A DNA stretch of 64,000 nt, from positions 1 through 64,000 of the forward strand of contig NZ_VISR01000035.1 of the NCBI RefSeq assembly GCF_007827595.1, given 5' to 3'. A model generated the notes under the pieces. The model saw only the letters and a list, made by a program, of their open reading frames with translations. It was not told where the DNA came from and ran no database searches. This stretch comes from Streptomyces sp. BK340. Its GTDB lineage: Bacteria > Actinomycetota > Actinomycetes > Streptomycetales > Streptomycetaceae. The position numbers and the translations under genes are program-made. Numbering within the stretch: the first letter of the stretch is position 1; each line of letters starts with the position of its first letter. Shown here piece after piece: positions 12,879 to 22,019 of the stretch.

Positions 12879-13211
12879 CGCCTCACTGGAACTTTTGCGG
12901 AGCGGTGTCAGTATGCAGTTGGGCGGGCTGCCCTGCCACAGCGCTGCCGTGGGTGGGGGGCCCTTCCTCGGATTGATCCAGCGAGGTCGCGTCGCGCCAG
13001 AAGAATGGGGGCCTTGATTCATCACCGCATCGTTATGGTCGGCGGGGCCTTCGGCACCAGCCTCGAAGGGGCCGAGAAGGTGTCCGACGCCGCCTGTGGA
13101 CGACGGCAGCGGGAGCGTCAGCGGATGCTGCGGCAGATGTCGCGGCCAGCACGAGGCGAACGCAGGGGCCGGACACCGCCGACGGATGACGTCCGGGCCG
13201 CGGCCCGGGCG
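12879..13211. other. Intergenic between converging genes, nothing recognised
   Basis: 333 bp between the stops of the PucR-type and LysR-type genes. I found no convincing coding frame, RNA gene or strong terminator hairpin here. Confidence 0.5.
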
Positions 13212-14102
13212 TCACAGGGCGATGACGTGGAGGTCGACCAGGTCGAGCAGCGCCCGCAGAGCCGAGCTGGGCCGCCGAGTCGACGACGTGCCGAGGTGCA
13301 TGCTCCAGCGGAGCACGGTGTCGTCGACGTCCAGGACGTGCAGGCCGGGGGTGCTGGCAACGGCGAACGCGGGCAGGAAGGCGATGCCCAGACCGTGCCG
13401 GACCAGCGCCGCCCCCATGTCGATGTCGGGCACTTCCAGTGCCACCCGGCGTACGACGCCCTCTGCCGCGAACGCCCGGTCGACCACCTCGCGGTTGCCG
13501 TAGCCCGGCGGGAAGTCCACGAAGGGCTCCCCCGCGAGGTCCGCAAGTGCCACCTTTCCGCGCTGCGCGAGCGGATGGGCGGCGCTCACCACCAGGACGA
13601 GCGGCACGGTGGCCAGCTCCCGTGCGTCGATCCCGGCGGGCTTGCGTTCGGGCAGCGACAGGAAGGCCACGTCCAGGTCCCCGCTGAGCAGCGCGTGCGC
13701 CAGTCCCGCCGAGCCGGCCGTCGCCAGCCGCAGCCGGACGTCGATCGCCGGGTGCCGCGCGTGCAGCTGCCCGAGGAGCGCAGGCAGGTCCACCACTTCG
13801 ACCGAAGCCATGGCGCCCACGTTCACCGTGCCGCGCAGCGTGTCCTGTGCGGCGCGCACGGCGTCCTGGGCGGCCTGGGCGGCGTGCAGGGTGGCCCGAG
13901 CCTCCGGCAGCAGCGCGGCGCCCGCCCCGGTGAGCCGGACCTGCTGCGACGTGCGCTCGAACAGCGCGCAGCCGAGCTCGCGCTCCAGGGAGCGGATCGC
14001 GGCGGACACCCCTGACTGCACCACGTGCAGCCGACGGGCGGCACGCGTGAAACTCAGCTCCTCGGCGACCGCGATGAAGTGCTCCAGCTGACGTAGCTCC
14101 AC
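13212..14102 (-). CDS. LysR family transcriptional regulator
   Basis: A 296-residue LTTR. The winged helix-turn-helix occupies residues 1-60 (LRQLEHFIAVAEELSFTRAA; VQSGVSAAIRSLE), followed by a periplasmic-binding-protein-like effector domain. The GTG at 14102 is preferred over an ATG 29 codons upstream because LTTRs normally start right at this ELRQLEHF segment. It diverges from an MFS exporter, and a perfect 17-bp dyad lies between them, so it very likely controls that exporter and itself. Confidence 0.93.
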   Translation of the reverse strand: MELRQLEHFIAVAEELSFTRAARRLHVVQSGVSAAIRSLERELGCALFERTSQQVRLTGAGAALLPEARATLHAAQAAQDAVRAAQDTLRGTVNVGAMASVEVVDLPALLGQLHARHPAIDVRLRLATAGSAGLAHALLSGDLDVAFLSLPERKPAGIDARELATVPLVLVVSAAHPLAQRGKVALADLAGEPFVDFPPGYGNREVVDRAFAAEGVVRRVALEVPDIDMGAALVRHGLGIAFLPAFAVASTPGLHVLDVDDTVLRWSMHLGTSSTRRPSSALRALLDLVDLHVIAL

Positions 14103-14121
14103 ACCAGAAGTATCACTCGCA

Positions 14122-14138
14122 TTGCTGGAGCCCAGCAA
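14122..14138. promoter_or_regulatory. Putative LysR operator
   Basis: A perfect inverted repeat, TTGCTGG-AGC-CCAGCAA, in the 113-bp gap between the divergent lysR and MFS genes. It sits 19 bp upstream of the lysR GTG. Confidence 0.65.
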
Positions 14139-14215
14139 AAACATTCGTTGGCACTGATTCGGGCTGGTGAGGAGGATGGAAAGCGTCATCCGCTTCCGCC
14201 CGAGGAGGGGTACCC

Positions 14216-15556
14216 CTGCCTGCCGTTCCGACGCCGCTGAGCCGTCCCACAGCCGACGCTCCCGACGACCCGACCCACCGGATCCCAGTACCCGCTCCCG
14301 CCGACCTGCCGCCCCGCGCCCCCGCCCGGCGCCGTGCCTCGCACACGACCGGCTTCTGGTTCGTGTCGGTGGCCTTCACCGTACTGATGGCGTTCGGCAC
14401 CGCGCCGACCCCGCTGTGGCCGCTGTACGAGGCCCGGGACCACTTCGGCGCGACCACGGTCACGGTGGCGTACGCCTCGATGGTCGTGGGCGCAGCGGCC
14501 GCCTTCCTGGGGCTGGGACACCTGTCGGACCGGCTCGGCCGACGGCGCGTCATCGTCCCGGCGCTGCTGGTCGGCATCGTCGCGTCGGTCGTACTGATCG
14601 CGTGGCGGGACCTGCCCGGGCTGATCGCGGGCAGGGTCCTGAACGGTGTCGGACTGGGGCTGATGGCCTCGACCGCGACGACGTACCTGCACGACCTCCA
14701 CCACGAGGCCCGTCCGCAACGGACGGGTTCGGTGCTGCCCGGCATCGTGGCCACCGCCGCCAACCTCGGCGGACTGGCCTCAGGGCCCCTGGTCGCCGGA
14801 GCCGCCGCCGAGTGGCTTCCCACGCCCCTGATCACCGCCCAGGCGATCTTCACCCTCGCCATGGCAGTGTGCCTGGCGCTGGTGCTGTGCACCCCGGAGA
14901 CCGTGGACCTGGAGTTGCCCGCGGCTCAACCGCCCAGCAGGTTCGTCCTGCGTCCCGGCGGCCGGCGGGCGTTCGGCGCGGCCGGCGCGCTGGGCGCCTT
15001 CGCCTTCGCCATCCTCGGCCTGATCTCCTCCCTCGGGGCGAGCGTGCTCCACGGCACCCTGCACACCGACTCGCACCTCGTGGTCGGTCTGGCGGCGTTC
15101 CTCATGTTCGGCTCCGCGGCGGCCGCCCAGCTGGTACTGGGCCGCCTCCCACTGCCCCGGCTCCTGACCGTGGGGGCAGTGGTCTTTCCGGTCGGCCTGG
15201 TCCTGTGCGCCGTCGCCCTCTACCACCCGGCGCTCTGGCTCTACCTGGTCGCCGTGTCCCTGTCGGGAGCCGGCTCCGGGCTGCTGTTCAAGGGAGGAGT
15301 CGAACGTGCCGGTTCAGTGGCCGAGCCCGCCTCACGCGCGGGGGTCCTCGCCGTGTTCTTCGTCGTCGCGTACCTGGGAATGGGCCTGCCGTCCGTCCTG
15401 TTCAGCATCGCCCTGCGGCACTTCGCCGTGCAGACCGCGATGATCGGCTTCGCGACGGTCCTCTCCTGCGGCGCCGTTGTGTCGGTGGTCGTCGCGTTGC
15501 GGGATCGCGCACCCGGTCCCGGCGAGCTCTCGGCGCAGTCCGCTGGCCCCTCCTGA
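14216..15556 (+). CDS. MFS transporter
   Basis: A 12-TM major facilitator, probably a drug/proton antiporter. The loop 2-3 motif GHLSDRLGRRRVIV is clear. The first standard start codon (GTG 14363) would cut into TM1 and has no ribosome site. The frame is open upstream to a CTG at 14216 that lies 5 nt after AGGAGGGG, giving a Pro/Ala-rich N-terminus of about 50 residues and an intact TM1 (446 aa). The CTG start is therefore proposed but unusual. It is divergent from the LysR gene. Confidence 0.85.
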   Translation: MPAVPTPLSRPTADAPDDPTHRIPVPAPADLPPRAPARRRASHTTGFWFVSVAFTVLMAFGTAPTPLWPLYEARDHFGATTVTVAYASMVVGAAAAFLGLGHLSDRLGRRRVIVPALLVGIVASVVLIAWRDLPGLIAGRVLNGVGLGLMASTATTYLHDLHHEARPQRTGSVLPGIVATAANLGGLASGPLVAGAAAEWLPTPLITAQAIFTLAMAVCLALVLCTPETVDLELPAAQPPSRFVLRPGGRRAFGAAGALGAFAFAILGLISSLGASVLHGTLHTDSHLVVGLAAFLMFGSAAAAQLVLGRLPLPRLLTVGAVVFPVGLVLCAVALYHPALWLYLVAVSLSGAGSGLLFKGGVERAGSVAEPASRAGVLAVFFVVAYLGMGLPSVLFSIALRHFAVQTAMIGFATVLSCGAVVSVVVALRDRAPGPGELSAQSAGPS

Positions 15557-15656
15557 CCTCCCTGCGGCGCATGCGACACGGCTGTCTGGGAGGCGCGGAC
15601 CTGGGCACCCGGTGCGCGTGCGCGTGACACGGATCCGCGGCGGACGGGAGGCCGAG

Positions 15657-16505
15657 ATGTCTGCGGAATCAGCCAGAACGATCGCGCTCCCCTCCGGTGA
15701 GGAGATCGCGGCGCTCGGGCAGGGCACCTGGTACCTGGGCGAGGACCCGGCCCGGCGTGAACAGGAGATCGCCGCGCTGCGGCTGGGCCTGGACCTGGGC
15801 ATGACCGTCGTCGACACGGCGGAGATGTACGGCGACGGCGCAGCCGAGGAACTCGTCGGGGAGGCCCTCCGGGGGCGCCGGGAGGAGGTCTTCCTCGTCA
15901 GCAAGGTGCTGCCCGGCCACGCCGACCGGAAGGGCACCGTCGCCGCCTGCGAGGGCAGCCTGCGGCGGCTCCGTACGGTACGGCTGGACCTGTACCTGCT
16001 GCACTGGCGGGGACGGTGGCCACTCGAGGAGACCCTTGCGGGATTCACCGACCTGATGGAGGCGGGGAAGATCCGTTACTGGGGCGTGAGCAATCTGGAC
16101 GTCGCCGACATGGTTGAGCTGACCGCCCTCCCCGCCGGCGACGCCGTGGCTGTCGACCAGGTGTTGTACAACCTCTCCCGGCGCGGCATCGAGTGGGATC
16201 TTCTCCCCTGGTGCCGTGAGGCCGGGGCGGCGGTCATGGCCTACTCCCCGATCGAGCAGGGGCGGCTCCTGAAGGTCGAGGCTTTGGGTGCCGTGGCCCG
16301 GGCCCTCGGAGCCACGCCGGCCCAGGTGGCACTCGCCTGGGTGCTGGAACAACAGGGGGTGGCCGCGATCCCGCGTTCCGGATCACCCGACCACGTTCGG
16401 GAGAACCGCGGCGCGGTGGACCTCCACCTTCCTACCGAGGCCCTCGACGCTCTCGACGAGGCGTTCCCGCCGCCCAGCGGGCCCACGCCCCTGGAGATGC
16501 TCTGA
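15657..16505 (+). CDS. Aldo/keto reductase
   Basis: A 282-residue NADPH-dependent carbonyl reductase of the AKR TIM-barrel family. The catalytic tetrad is visible: Asp and Tyr in VVDTAEMYGDG, Lys in LVSKVLPG, His in LYLLHWRG. The cofactor region near residue 245 reads AIPRSGSPDHVREN. The ATG at 15657 follows GGGAGG by 7 nt; the frame extends further upstream without coding signs. It is in the same direction as the MFS gene, 100 nt downstream. Confidence 0.94.
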   Translation: MSAESARTIALPSGEEIAALGQGTWYLGEDPARREQEIAALRLGLDLGMTVVDTAEMYGDGAAEELVGEALRGRREEVFLVSKVLPGHADRKGTVAACEGSLRRLRTVRLDLYLLHWRGRWPLEETLAGFTDLMEAGKIRYWGVSNLDVADMVELTALPAGDAVAVDQVLYNLSRRGIEWDLLPWCREAGAAVMAYSPIEQGRLLKVEALGAVARALGATPAQVALAWVLEQQGVAAIPRSGSPDHVRENRGAVDLHLPTEALDALDEAFPPPSGPTPLEML

Positions 16506-16876
16506 GGGCGTTGGCAGGATGGCGCGCCCCGCTCAGCCCGACCCCTGCACCGGGCCCGGCCCTGTCCCCATCTCGGCGCGGGGTGCCCTCATGCGGGTGC
16601 CCCAATACAGTCCCGCTTCCCCGAGTTGGTCGTGTCGTCCGGTCAGCAATTCTCGTTCGAGGCGTTGCAACGCCGTGCAGCCTCCTGCGGACGGCCGGCC
16701 AAAGGATGCCCGCGCACTTCATGCTGCTCTGCCAGGGGAAGAGGGGGTGGCCTTTTTCGGCCTGGGATGCGGAGGCACTCAGCAGGGGGCTCTGCGAATC
16801 TCGACCGGGTAACAGCCGATGGCGGCGCGGGCGGGCGGGAACGACGCCGTCCGTTCCCGGTGAGGAGGCGAGAGGC
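16506..16876. other. Intergenic leader of the DUF1931 gene
   Basis: 371 bp without a convincing gene. It contains a SigB-like promoter at 16788-16812 pointing to the DUF1931 gene, and a TGAGGAGG ribosome site near 16861. Confidence 0.5.
16788..16812 (+). promoter_or_regulatory. Candidate SigB-type promoter for the DUF1931 gene
   Basis: GGCTC, 14 nt, then GGGTAA, close to the stress-sigma consensus GNNTN-N14-16-GGGTAY. It lies 64 nt ahead of the start codon. Confidence 0.45.
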
Positions 16877-17326
16877 ATGACCGTGATGGGTGTGTCGAAG
16901 TTCGAGAGGTTCTTCCGCGCCGCCGCAGGCCTCGACGTGGACAAGAACGATCTGAAGCGGTACGGCGACTTCGTCGACGCCAAGTTCTACGACCTCCTGG
17001 TCGTCGGCCAGGCGTCGGCCAAGGCCAACGGGAGGGATACCGTCGAACCGTGGGACCTACCGATCACCAAGGGCCTCCAGGAGAGCATCCACCGGTTCCG
17101 GCGGCTCGACGAGGAGGTCGACCTGAAGCCGATCCTGGAACAGCTCGCCGCGCACCCACCCCTCGACAGGACACCCACCCAGGAGACCGAAGAGCGCTAC
17201 CCCGAGATCATCGGCGGTCTCAGCGTCGCCCTCGCCGAGACGTTCAAAATCATGTATCCGGATGTCAAGAACCCGCAGACCAGCCACTGGGAGGGCGTGA
17301 CCGCGGTGTTCGACCGGCTGCTGTAG
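16877..17326 (+). CDS. DUF1931 family (histone-fold) protein
   Basis: A 149-residue protein starting MTVMGVSKFERFFRAAAGLD. DUF1931 members fold as two histone folds in one chain, i.e. a fused histone pseudodimer. The sequence matches that pattern, with two helical repeats: one around residues 5-65 (DVDKNDLKRYGDFVDAKFYD) and one around 75-140 (EERYPEIIGGLSVALAETFK). Few basic residues are obvious compared with archaeal histones, so DNA binding should not be assumed. ATG 16877 follows a good ribosome site. A stress-type promoter precedes it. Confidence 0.85.
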   Translation: MTVMGVSKFERFFRAAAGLDVDKNDLKRYGDFVDAKFYDLLVVGQASAKANGRDTVEPWDLPITKGLQESIHRFRRLDEEVDLKPILEQLAAHPPLDRTPTQETEERYPEIIGGLSVALAETFKIMYPDVKNPQTSHWEGVTAVFDRLL

Positions 17327-17709
17327 CAGTCGCCCCCCGTTGCATGCCGGCGGACTGAACTGGCATGCCGGACGGGGGCGGAAGGTGGAGACCGGGAACC
17401 TTCACCAAGGCTCGGGGCGCGCCGCAGACGCTCGGGGATTCGCGTATCGCGGTTTCAGCGCGGCTGGTCGCCTGGCCAGGAAAATCACACCCCCTTGCCT
17501 TCACGTGACGGCCCCTGAGGGGAAGTCATGAAAGCTGCCAGCCCTTCGACGCCCGCGACGACGGCTGGACGAAGGTCGTCCTCACTGGGACAGCAGCTCT
17601 CACCGACCGCGCGCAGACATGGGCTCAGGGCGCCTTCGGCGGACAGGCCCTGCCGGGTGTCCCGACCGATCGCGTCCTGCAACCAGTGACTCGTAAAGGG
17701 AACCGCACC
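17327..17709. other. Intergenic with repeat and gene debris
   Basis: 383 bp. It contains two direct copies of GCATGCCGG (from 17342 and 17363, 21 bp apart) and a short tail of an alcohol-dehydrogenase gene at 17539-17586. No intact gene was found. Confidence 0.5.
17539..17586 (+). pseudogene. C-terminal scrap of a zinc-type alcohol/formaldehyde dehydrogenase
   Basis: About 16 codons reading QPFDARDDGWTKVVLT, the conserved C-terminal signature of glutathione-independent formaldehyde-dehydrogenase-type ADHs. Nothing upstream in frame continues the protein. A second, longer remnant of the same family at 25590-26265 ends in the same signature, with clearly diverged bases. Confidence 0.55.
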
Positions 17710-18276
17710 ATGACACAGGAACTCCAGGGGATGCGGGTGGGGATTCTGGCCACCGACGGCGTCGAGCGCGTGGAACTCGACCAGCCGCGCGGTGCGCTGC
17801 AGGGGGCAGGGGCGAAGACCGAGATCGTCTCGCTCCACCCAGGCGAGATCCAGGCCCGCCAGTTCGACCTCAACGCGGCCGGAACCTTCCCGGTGGACCG
17901 CCTGGTCGCCGACGCCTCCGTCGACGACTACCAGGCACTGCTCCTGCCCGGCGGCACCGTGAACCTCGACCAGCTGCGCATGGACCGCGACGCGGTGCGG
18001 TTCGTCAAGGACTTCATGGCCAGCGGGAAACCGGTCGCGGCGATCTGCCACGGCCCGTGGACCCTGGCGGAAGCCGGCGCCGTGCGCGGCCGCCGCCTGA
18101 CGTCCTGGCCCAGCATTCGCACCGACCTGCGAAATGCCGGCGCGGAGGTCGTCGACCAGGAGGTGGTCGTCGACCGGCAGTTGGTCACCAGCCGCAGCCC
18201 GGCCGACCTGCCCGCCTTCTGCGCCGCCGTCGTGGAACAGTTCGCCCGGGCGCATCACCACCCCATGCCCGGCTGA
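17710..18276 (+). CDS. DJ-1/PfpI family (type 1 glutamine amidotransferase-like) protein
   Basis: A 188-residue protein of the PfpI/YhbO group, linked in characterised members to protein deglycation and general stress. The nucleophile elbow Cys-His is in AAICHGPWTLAEAG, and the acidic partner lies near VGILATDGVER...LDQPR. ATG 17710 follows AAAGGGA by 8 nt. It is in the same direction as the DUF1931 gene. The exact substrate is unknown. Confidence 0.93.
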   Translation: MTQELQGMRVGILATDGVERVELDQPRGALQGAGAKTEIVSLHPGEIQARQFDLNAAGTFPVDRLVADASVDDYQALLLPGGTVNLDQLRMDRDAVRFVKDFMASGKPVAAICHGPWTLAEAGAVRGRRLTSWPSIRTDLRNAGAEVVDQEVVVDRQLVTSRSPADLPAFCAAVVEQFARAHHHPMPG

Positions 18277-18405
18277 CCCGGCGGAACGGGCCCGGACGGG
18301 GCGCCTCGCGAGCGACATCCGCCACAAGCTGGAACGCGGCATGGCGACGCGCGCGACCCTGCGCCCCGGACCCGGCTGACCGGTGCTCAGCCCCTCGCGC
18401 TGTCG

Positions 18406-20874
18406 TCAGGAGCGCGCGAGCCGGGCCGCGAGATAGGGCGCGGTGGCGCTGCGGCGGGCCCTCGCCACCTTGGCCGGCGGGCCCGCCGCGACCACCCGCC
18501 CGCCCGCGTCGCCGCCGCCCGGACCGAGGTCGATGACCCAGTCGGCGGTGGCGATCGTGGCCAGGTCGTGCTCGACGAGGACGACCGTGTTGCCGGCGTC
18601 GACGAGCCGGTGCAGCTGTCGCAGCAGGAGCGCGATGTCCGAGGGGTGCAGCCCCGCCGTCGGCTCGTCGAGCAGGTAGAGCGCGTGCCCGCGGCGGGCT
18701 CGCTGCAGTTCGGTGGCAAGTTTGATGCGTTGCGCCTCACCGCCGCTGAGTTCCGTCGCGGGCTGGCCCAGCCGCAGGTACCCCAGTCCCACCTCGCGCA
18801 ACGTCTCCAGACTGCGGGAGGCGGCCGGGACGGCGGACAGGAACTTGGCGGCGGCGTCGACGGACAGCGCCAGTACTTCCGCGATGTTCTTGCCGTGGTA
18901 GGTGACTTCCAGCGTTTCGGCGTTGTACCGGGCGCCTTCGCAGGTCGGACACGGCGCGTAGGTGCCGGGCAGGAACAGCAGTTCCACCGCGACGAATCCT
19001 TCGCCCTGGCAGGTCTCGCACCGCCCTTCGGGCACGTTGAAGGAGAACCGCCCGGCCGAGTAGCCGCGCGCCCCGGCTTCGTCCGTCGCCGCGTACAGCT
19101 TGCGCACCGCGTCGAACATCCCGGTGTACGTGGCCAGGTTGGACCGGGGAGTCCGGCCGATGGGCCGTTGGTCGACCAGGACCAGCCGGTCGAACGACTC
19201 GACCCCCGACGCGTCCTGGACGTCGACCTCCAGCTGCGCCTCGTCGGGTTCCTCGGGTACGAGTCCGAGGTGGCCGCGGACGACCTCGGCGAACACCTGC
19301 GTCACCAGCGTCGACTTCCCGGAACCGGACACGCCCGTCACCGCCGTCAGTACGCAGAGGGGTACGTCGACGGACACGTCGTGCAGGTTGTGGCGGGAGA
19401 CGCCGCGCAGGTGCAGCCACCCGTGCGGCGTACGCGGGCTGTGATCGAGCGGCTGGGCGCGCCCGAACAGGTACTGGCTCGTGGCCGACTCCCCGACCTG
19501 CTCAAGACCTGCGACCGGGCCGCTGTAGAGCACGCGTCCGCCGCCCTCGCCCGCACCGGGGCCGATGTCGACCACCCAGTCCGCCCGCCGTACGACGTCC
19601 ATGTCGTGCTCCACGACGAACAGCGAGTTGCCCGCCGCCTTGAGGCGGTCCAGCACGTCCAGCAGCGGTTCCGCGTCAGCCGGGTGCAGGCCCGCGGAGG
19701 GTTCGTCCAGGACGTAGACGACGCCGAACAGCCCCGAGCGCAGCTGGGTGGCGATCCGCAGGCGCTGCGCCTCGCCGGGCGACAGGGTCGTCGAGCGGCG
19801 CCCGAGGCTGAGATATCCGAGGCCCAGGTCGAGCAGTACGTCGAGCCGCGCGACCAGATCGCCGCAGATCCGGACCGCGACCTCGGTCGTCTCCCCGGAT
19901 CGGGCGGTCGACGTGGTGGCATCGGCCTCGGACCGCCCCGCGACGGGCCGCAGCAGCGCCACGACCTCGATGAGCGGCATCGCGTTGATCTCGGCGATGG
20001 AACGTCCGGCGAAGGTCACGGCGAGCGCCTCGGGCCGCAGTCCGCTGCCGTGGCACTCGGGGCAGGGCACACTCCTGACGAACCGGAGCGCCCGTTCGCG
20101 CATCTTCTCGCTCTTGGAGTCGGCGAGGACGTGCATGACGTGCTTGCGGGCGCTCCAGAACTTGCCCTGGTAGCCGTAGTCGACGCGGTCCTCCTCCGGC
20201 TCGATGTACACGGAGGGCTGCTCGTCCGTGTACAGCAGCCAGTCCCGGTCCTTCTTCCTGAGCCTGCGCCACGGTCGGTCGATGTCGATCCCCAGGCCGT
20301 TCACGACACTGCGCAGATTGGCGCCCTGCCAGGCGCCCGGCCAGGCGGCGATCGCCCCCTCGCGGATGCTCAGCGAGGGGTCCGGGACGAGCAGGTCCTC
20401 GGCGACGTCGTGCACGACGCCCAGTCCGTGGCACTCCGGACAGGCGCCGGCCGCGGTGTTGGGTGAGAACGACTCGGCTTCCAGCCGTGCGGCCCCGGGC
20501 GGATAGGTGCCGGCGCGGGAGTACAGCATGCGCAGCAAATTGGACAGCGTGGTGATGGTGCCGACCGTCGAGCGCGAGCTGGGCGACCCGCGTCGCTGCT
20601 GCAGGGCCACGGCCGGTGGCAGTCCGGTGATTTCCTGCACGTGCGGTGCGCCGACCTGTTGCAACAGCCTTCGGGCGTACGGTGCTACGGACTCGAAGTA
20701 GCGCCGCTGGGCCTCCGCGTAGAGCGTGCCGAACGCGAGCGAGGACTTGCCCGAACCGGAGACGCCGGTGAAGGCGACCATCGCGTCCCGCGGAACGTCG
20801 ACATCGATGTTCCGCAGGTTGTTCTCACCGGCGCCCCGGACATGCACGAAGGGGTCGGTGGCGTCCTTGTTCAC
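18406..20874 (-). CDS. UvrA-like ABC ATPase lacking the UvrB-binding domain
   Basis: 822 residues against about 950 for canonical UvrA. Two ABC cassettes are present with Walker A GVSGSGKSSLAFG and GVSGSGKSTLVTQV, two signature LSPGEAQRLRIA/LSGGEAQRIKLA motifs, and zinc centres CPECHGLG, CPECHGSG, CETCQGEG and CPTCEG. After the STVGTITTLSNLLRMLYSRAG segment it moves directly to the first zinc module, so the UvrB-binding insertion is missing. This is the UvrA2/DrrC-like class, associated with tolerance to DNA-binding drugs rather than general excision repair. Confidence 0.92.
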   Translation of the reverse strand: MNKDATDPFVHVRGAGENNLRNIDVDVPRDAMVAFTGVSGSGKSSLAFGTLYAEAQRRYFESVAPYARRLLQQVGAPHVQEITGLPPAVALQQRRGSPSSRSTVGTITTLSNLLRMLYSRAGTYPPGAARLEAESFSPNTAAGACPECHGLGVVHDVAEDLLVPDPSLSIREGAIAAWPGAWQGANLRSVVNGLGIDIDRPWRRLRKKDRDWLLYTDEQPSVYIEPEEDRVDYGYQGKFWSARKHVMHVLADSKSEKMRERALRFVRSVPCPECHGSGLRPEALAVTFAGRSIAEINAMPLIEVVALLRPVAGRSEADATTSTARSGETTEVAVRICGDLVARLDVLLDLGLGYLSLGRRSTTLSPGEAQRLRIATQLRSGLFGVVYVLDEPSAGLHPADAEPLLDVLDRLKAAGNSLFVVEHDMDVVRRADWVVDIGPGAGEGGGRVLYSGPVAGLEQVGESATSQYLFGRAQPLDHSPRTPHGWLHLRGVSRHNLHDVSVDVPLCVLTAVTGVSGSGKSTLVTQVFAEVVRGHLGLVPEEPDEAQLEVDVQDASGVESFDRLVLVDQRPIGRTPRSNLATYTGMFDAVRKLYAATDEAGARGYSAGRFSFNVPEGRCETCQGEGFVAVELLFLPGTYAPCPTCEGARYNAETLEVTYHGKNIAEVLALSVDAAAKFLSAVPAASRSLETLREVGLGYLRLGQPATELSGGEAQRIKLATELQRARRGHALYLLDEPTAGLHPSDIALLLRQLHRLVDAGNTVVLVEHDLATIATADWVIDLGPGGGDAGGRVVAAGPPAKVARARRSATAPYLAARLARS

Positions 20875-21513
20875 CGTTCCTGATTACCTGATCGCGCCGG
20901 GAACCGCGCGACGGGCTCCGTCACCGGGCCCCGCTCACACGAGCGCCCGGAGAAATCCGGGTATGAGACGCTCCCAGGGAACATTCGAGGGTGCTTCACC
21001 GTTGATCCGTATGTGGGCGTGAAGGGAACTGTGTCCCCGTGCCTCACCCTTTGCCCATGAGGACGATCGTTCGGCTGAAGCCTTATGGAGCCCCCGCCGC
21101 GAGGCGACCGCCCTTCGCGCCCACCTCGATCGGCCCCGGCTGGGGATCCCCCGAACCAGTCGGGGCCTTCGCCTGCACCGCGTCGCGGAGCGGCCCCACG
21201 TAGAGGTGACCGGCAAGACGTCGCTGCTGACGAGGCCGAACGTGGCGGTGGCGAACACGCCGGCCAGCGCTCGGAAGAGGTCCCGTGGGCAGCAGCCCGG
21301 GCCGGTTGACGCGGGCCATCCCACTCAAAGTGCCTGTTTGCGATCCTCGGAGCGCGTATGAGAGGTGCTTCCCTCGTCGGTTTCGGACCACGTGGCGGCT
21401 CTGGCCGCGTCAGCATGATGCCGGTGACCGTGACGCGCTACGCACTCTCTGCTGCGCGTGTACGCATCACGGTCACCGGCATACTGTGGCGCCGGAAAGG
21501 CGCGGCCCGCCTA
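20875..21513. other. Intergenic, no gene recognised
   Basis: About 640 bp between the uvrA-like start and the frameshifted DUF2267 gene. Several frames are open on both strands, but none shows a family pattern or convincing start. Its lower codon bias suggests decayed or regulatory DNA. Confidence 0.45.
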
Positions 21514-21944
21514 TCAGGCTCGGGTGAGTTCGGCGTGGCCGAACAGCAGCGCGTAGCCGGAGGGGAGCTGGCGCAGGATGCGGGTCAGCAGGTCGGGGCC
21601 GGCGTAGGCCGCGACGGCGGAGAAGACGGATCCGGTGTCCCAGCGGGTGGTGGCCAGGGAGGCGCCGGTGCGGGCGGCGAGGTCCTTGACGAAGGCCCAG
21701 CCGCCCAGCGGCTGAGTGCCGGGGATCTGGGCGGTGAGGATGCGCGCGGCTTCGACGGGGAGGCGGGCGGCCAGTTCGACGCGTTCGTCGCCGGTCAGCT
21801 GGCGTCCCAGTGCCGAAAGGACGAGGCGGACGGCTTCCCGGCCTTCTCCCGGGTGGGGCAGGCGCCGTCGTAGCGGACCTGTTCCAGCATCTGCTCATGC
21901 GCCCTGCCGTAGGGCTGCTGGAGCGGTGCGCTGCGGTCGGACAT
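21514..21944 (-). pseudogene. DUF2267 family gene with a single frameshift
   Basis: From ATG 21944 the frame reads MSDRSAPLQQPYGRAHEQML, then loses phase near 21834-21842. The remainder, read one frame over, is a clean DUF2267 C-terminal part (RLVLSALGRQLTGDERVEL) ending at TGA 21514. The span is 431 nt, two over a multiple of three, which fits a one-base deletion. It is a paralogue of the intact gene 75 nt upstream. It could be inactivated, or a sequencing error at the CGG/CCC run. Confidence 0.75.
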
Positions 21945-22019
21945 CACTGCGGTGGTTGCCTTTCTGTCACCAGGTCGTGGTGGCCGGTGTGCGGTCGCCG
22001 GGTCACCGGGGGCGGGTGG

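Noticed and set aside
17342..17371. GCATGCCGG direct repeats as an attachment site
   Set aside because: No integrase or tRNA nearby, and the repeats are only 9 bp.
20935..21416. Minus-strand protein gene upstream of the uvrA-like gene
   Set aside because: Open in several frames, none with a family pattern, ribosome site or consistent codon bias.
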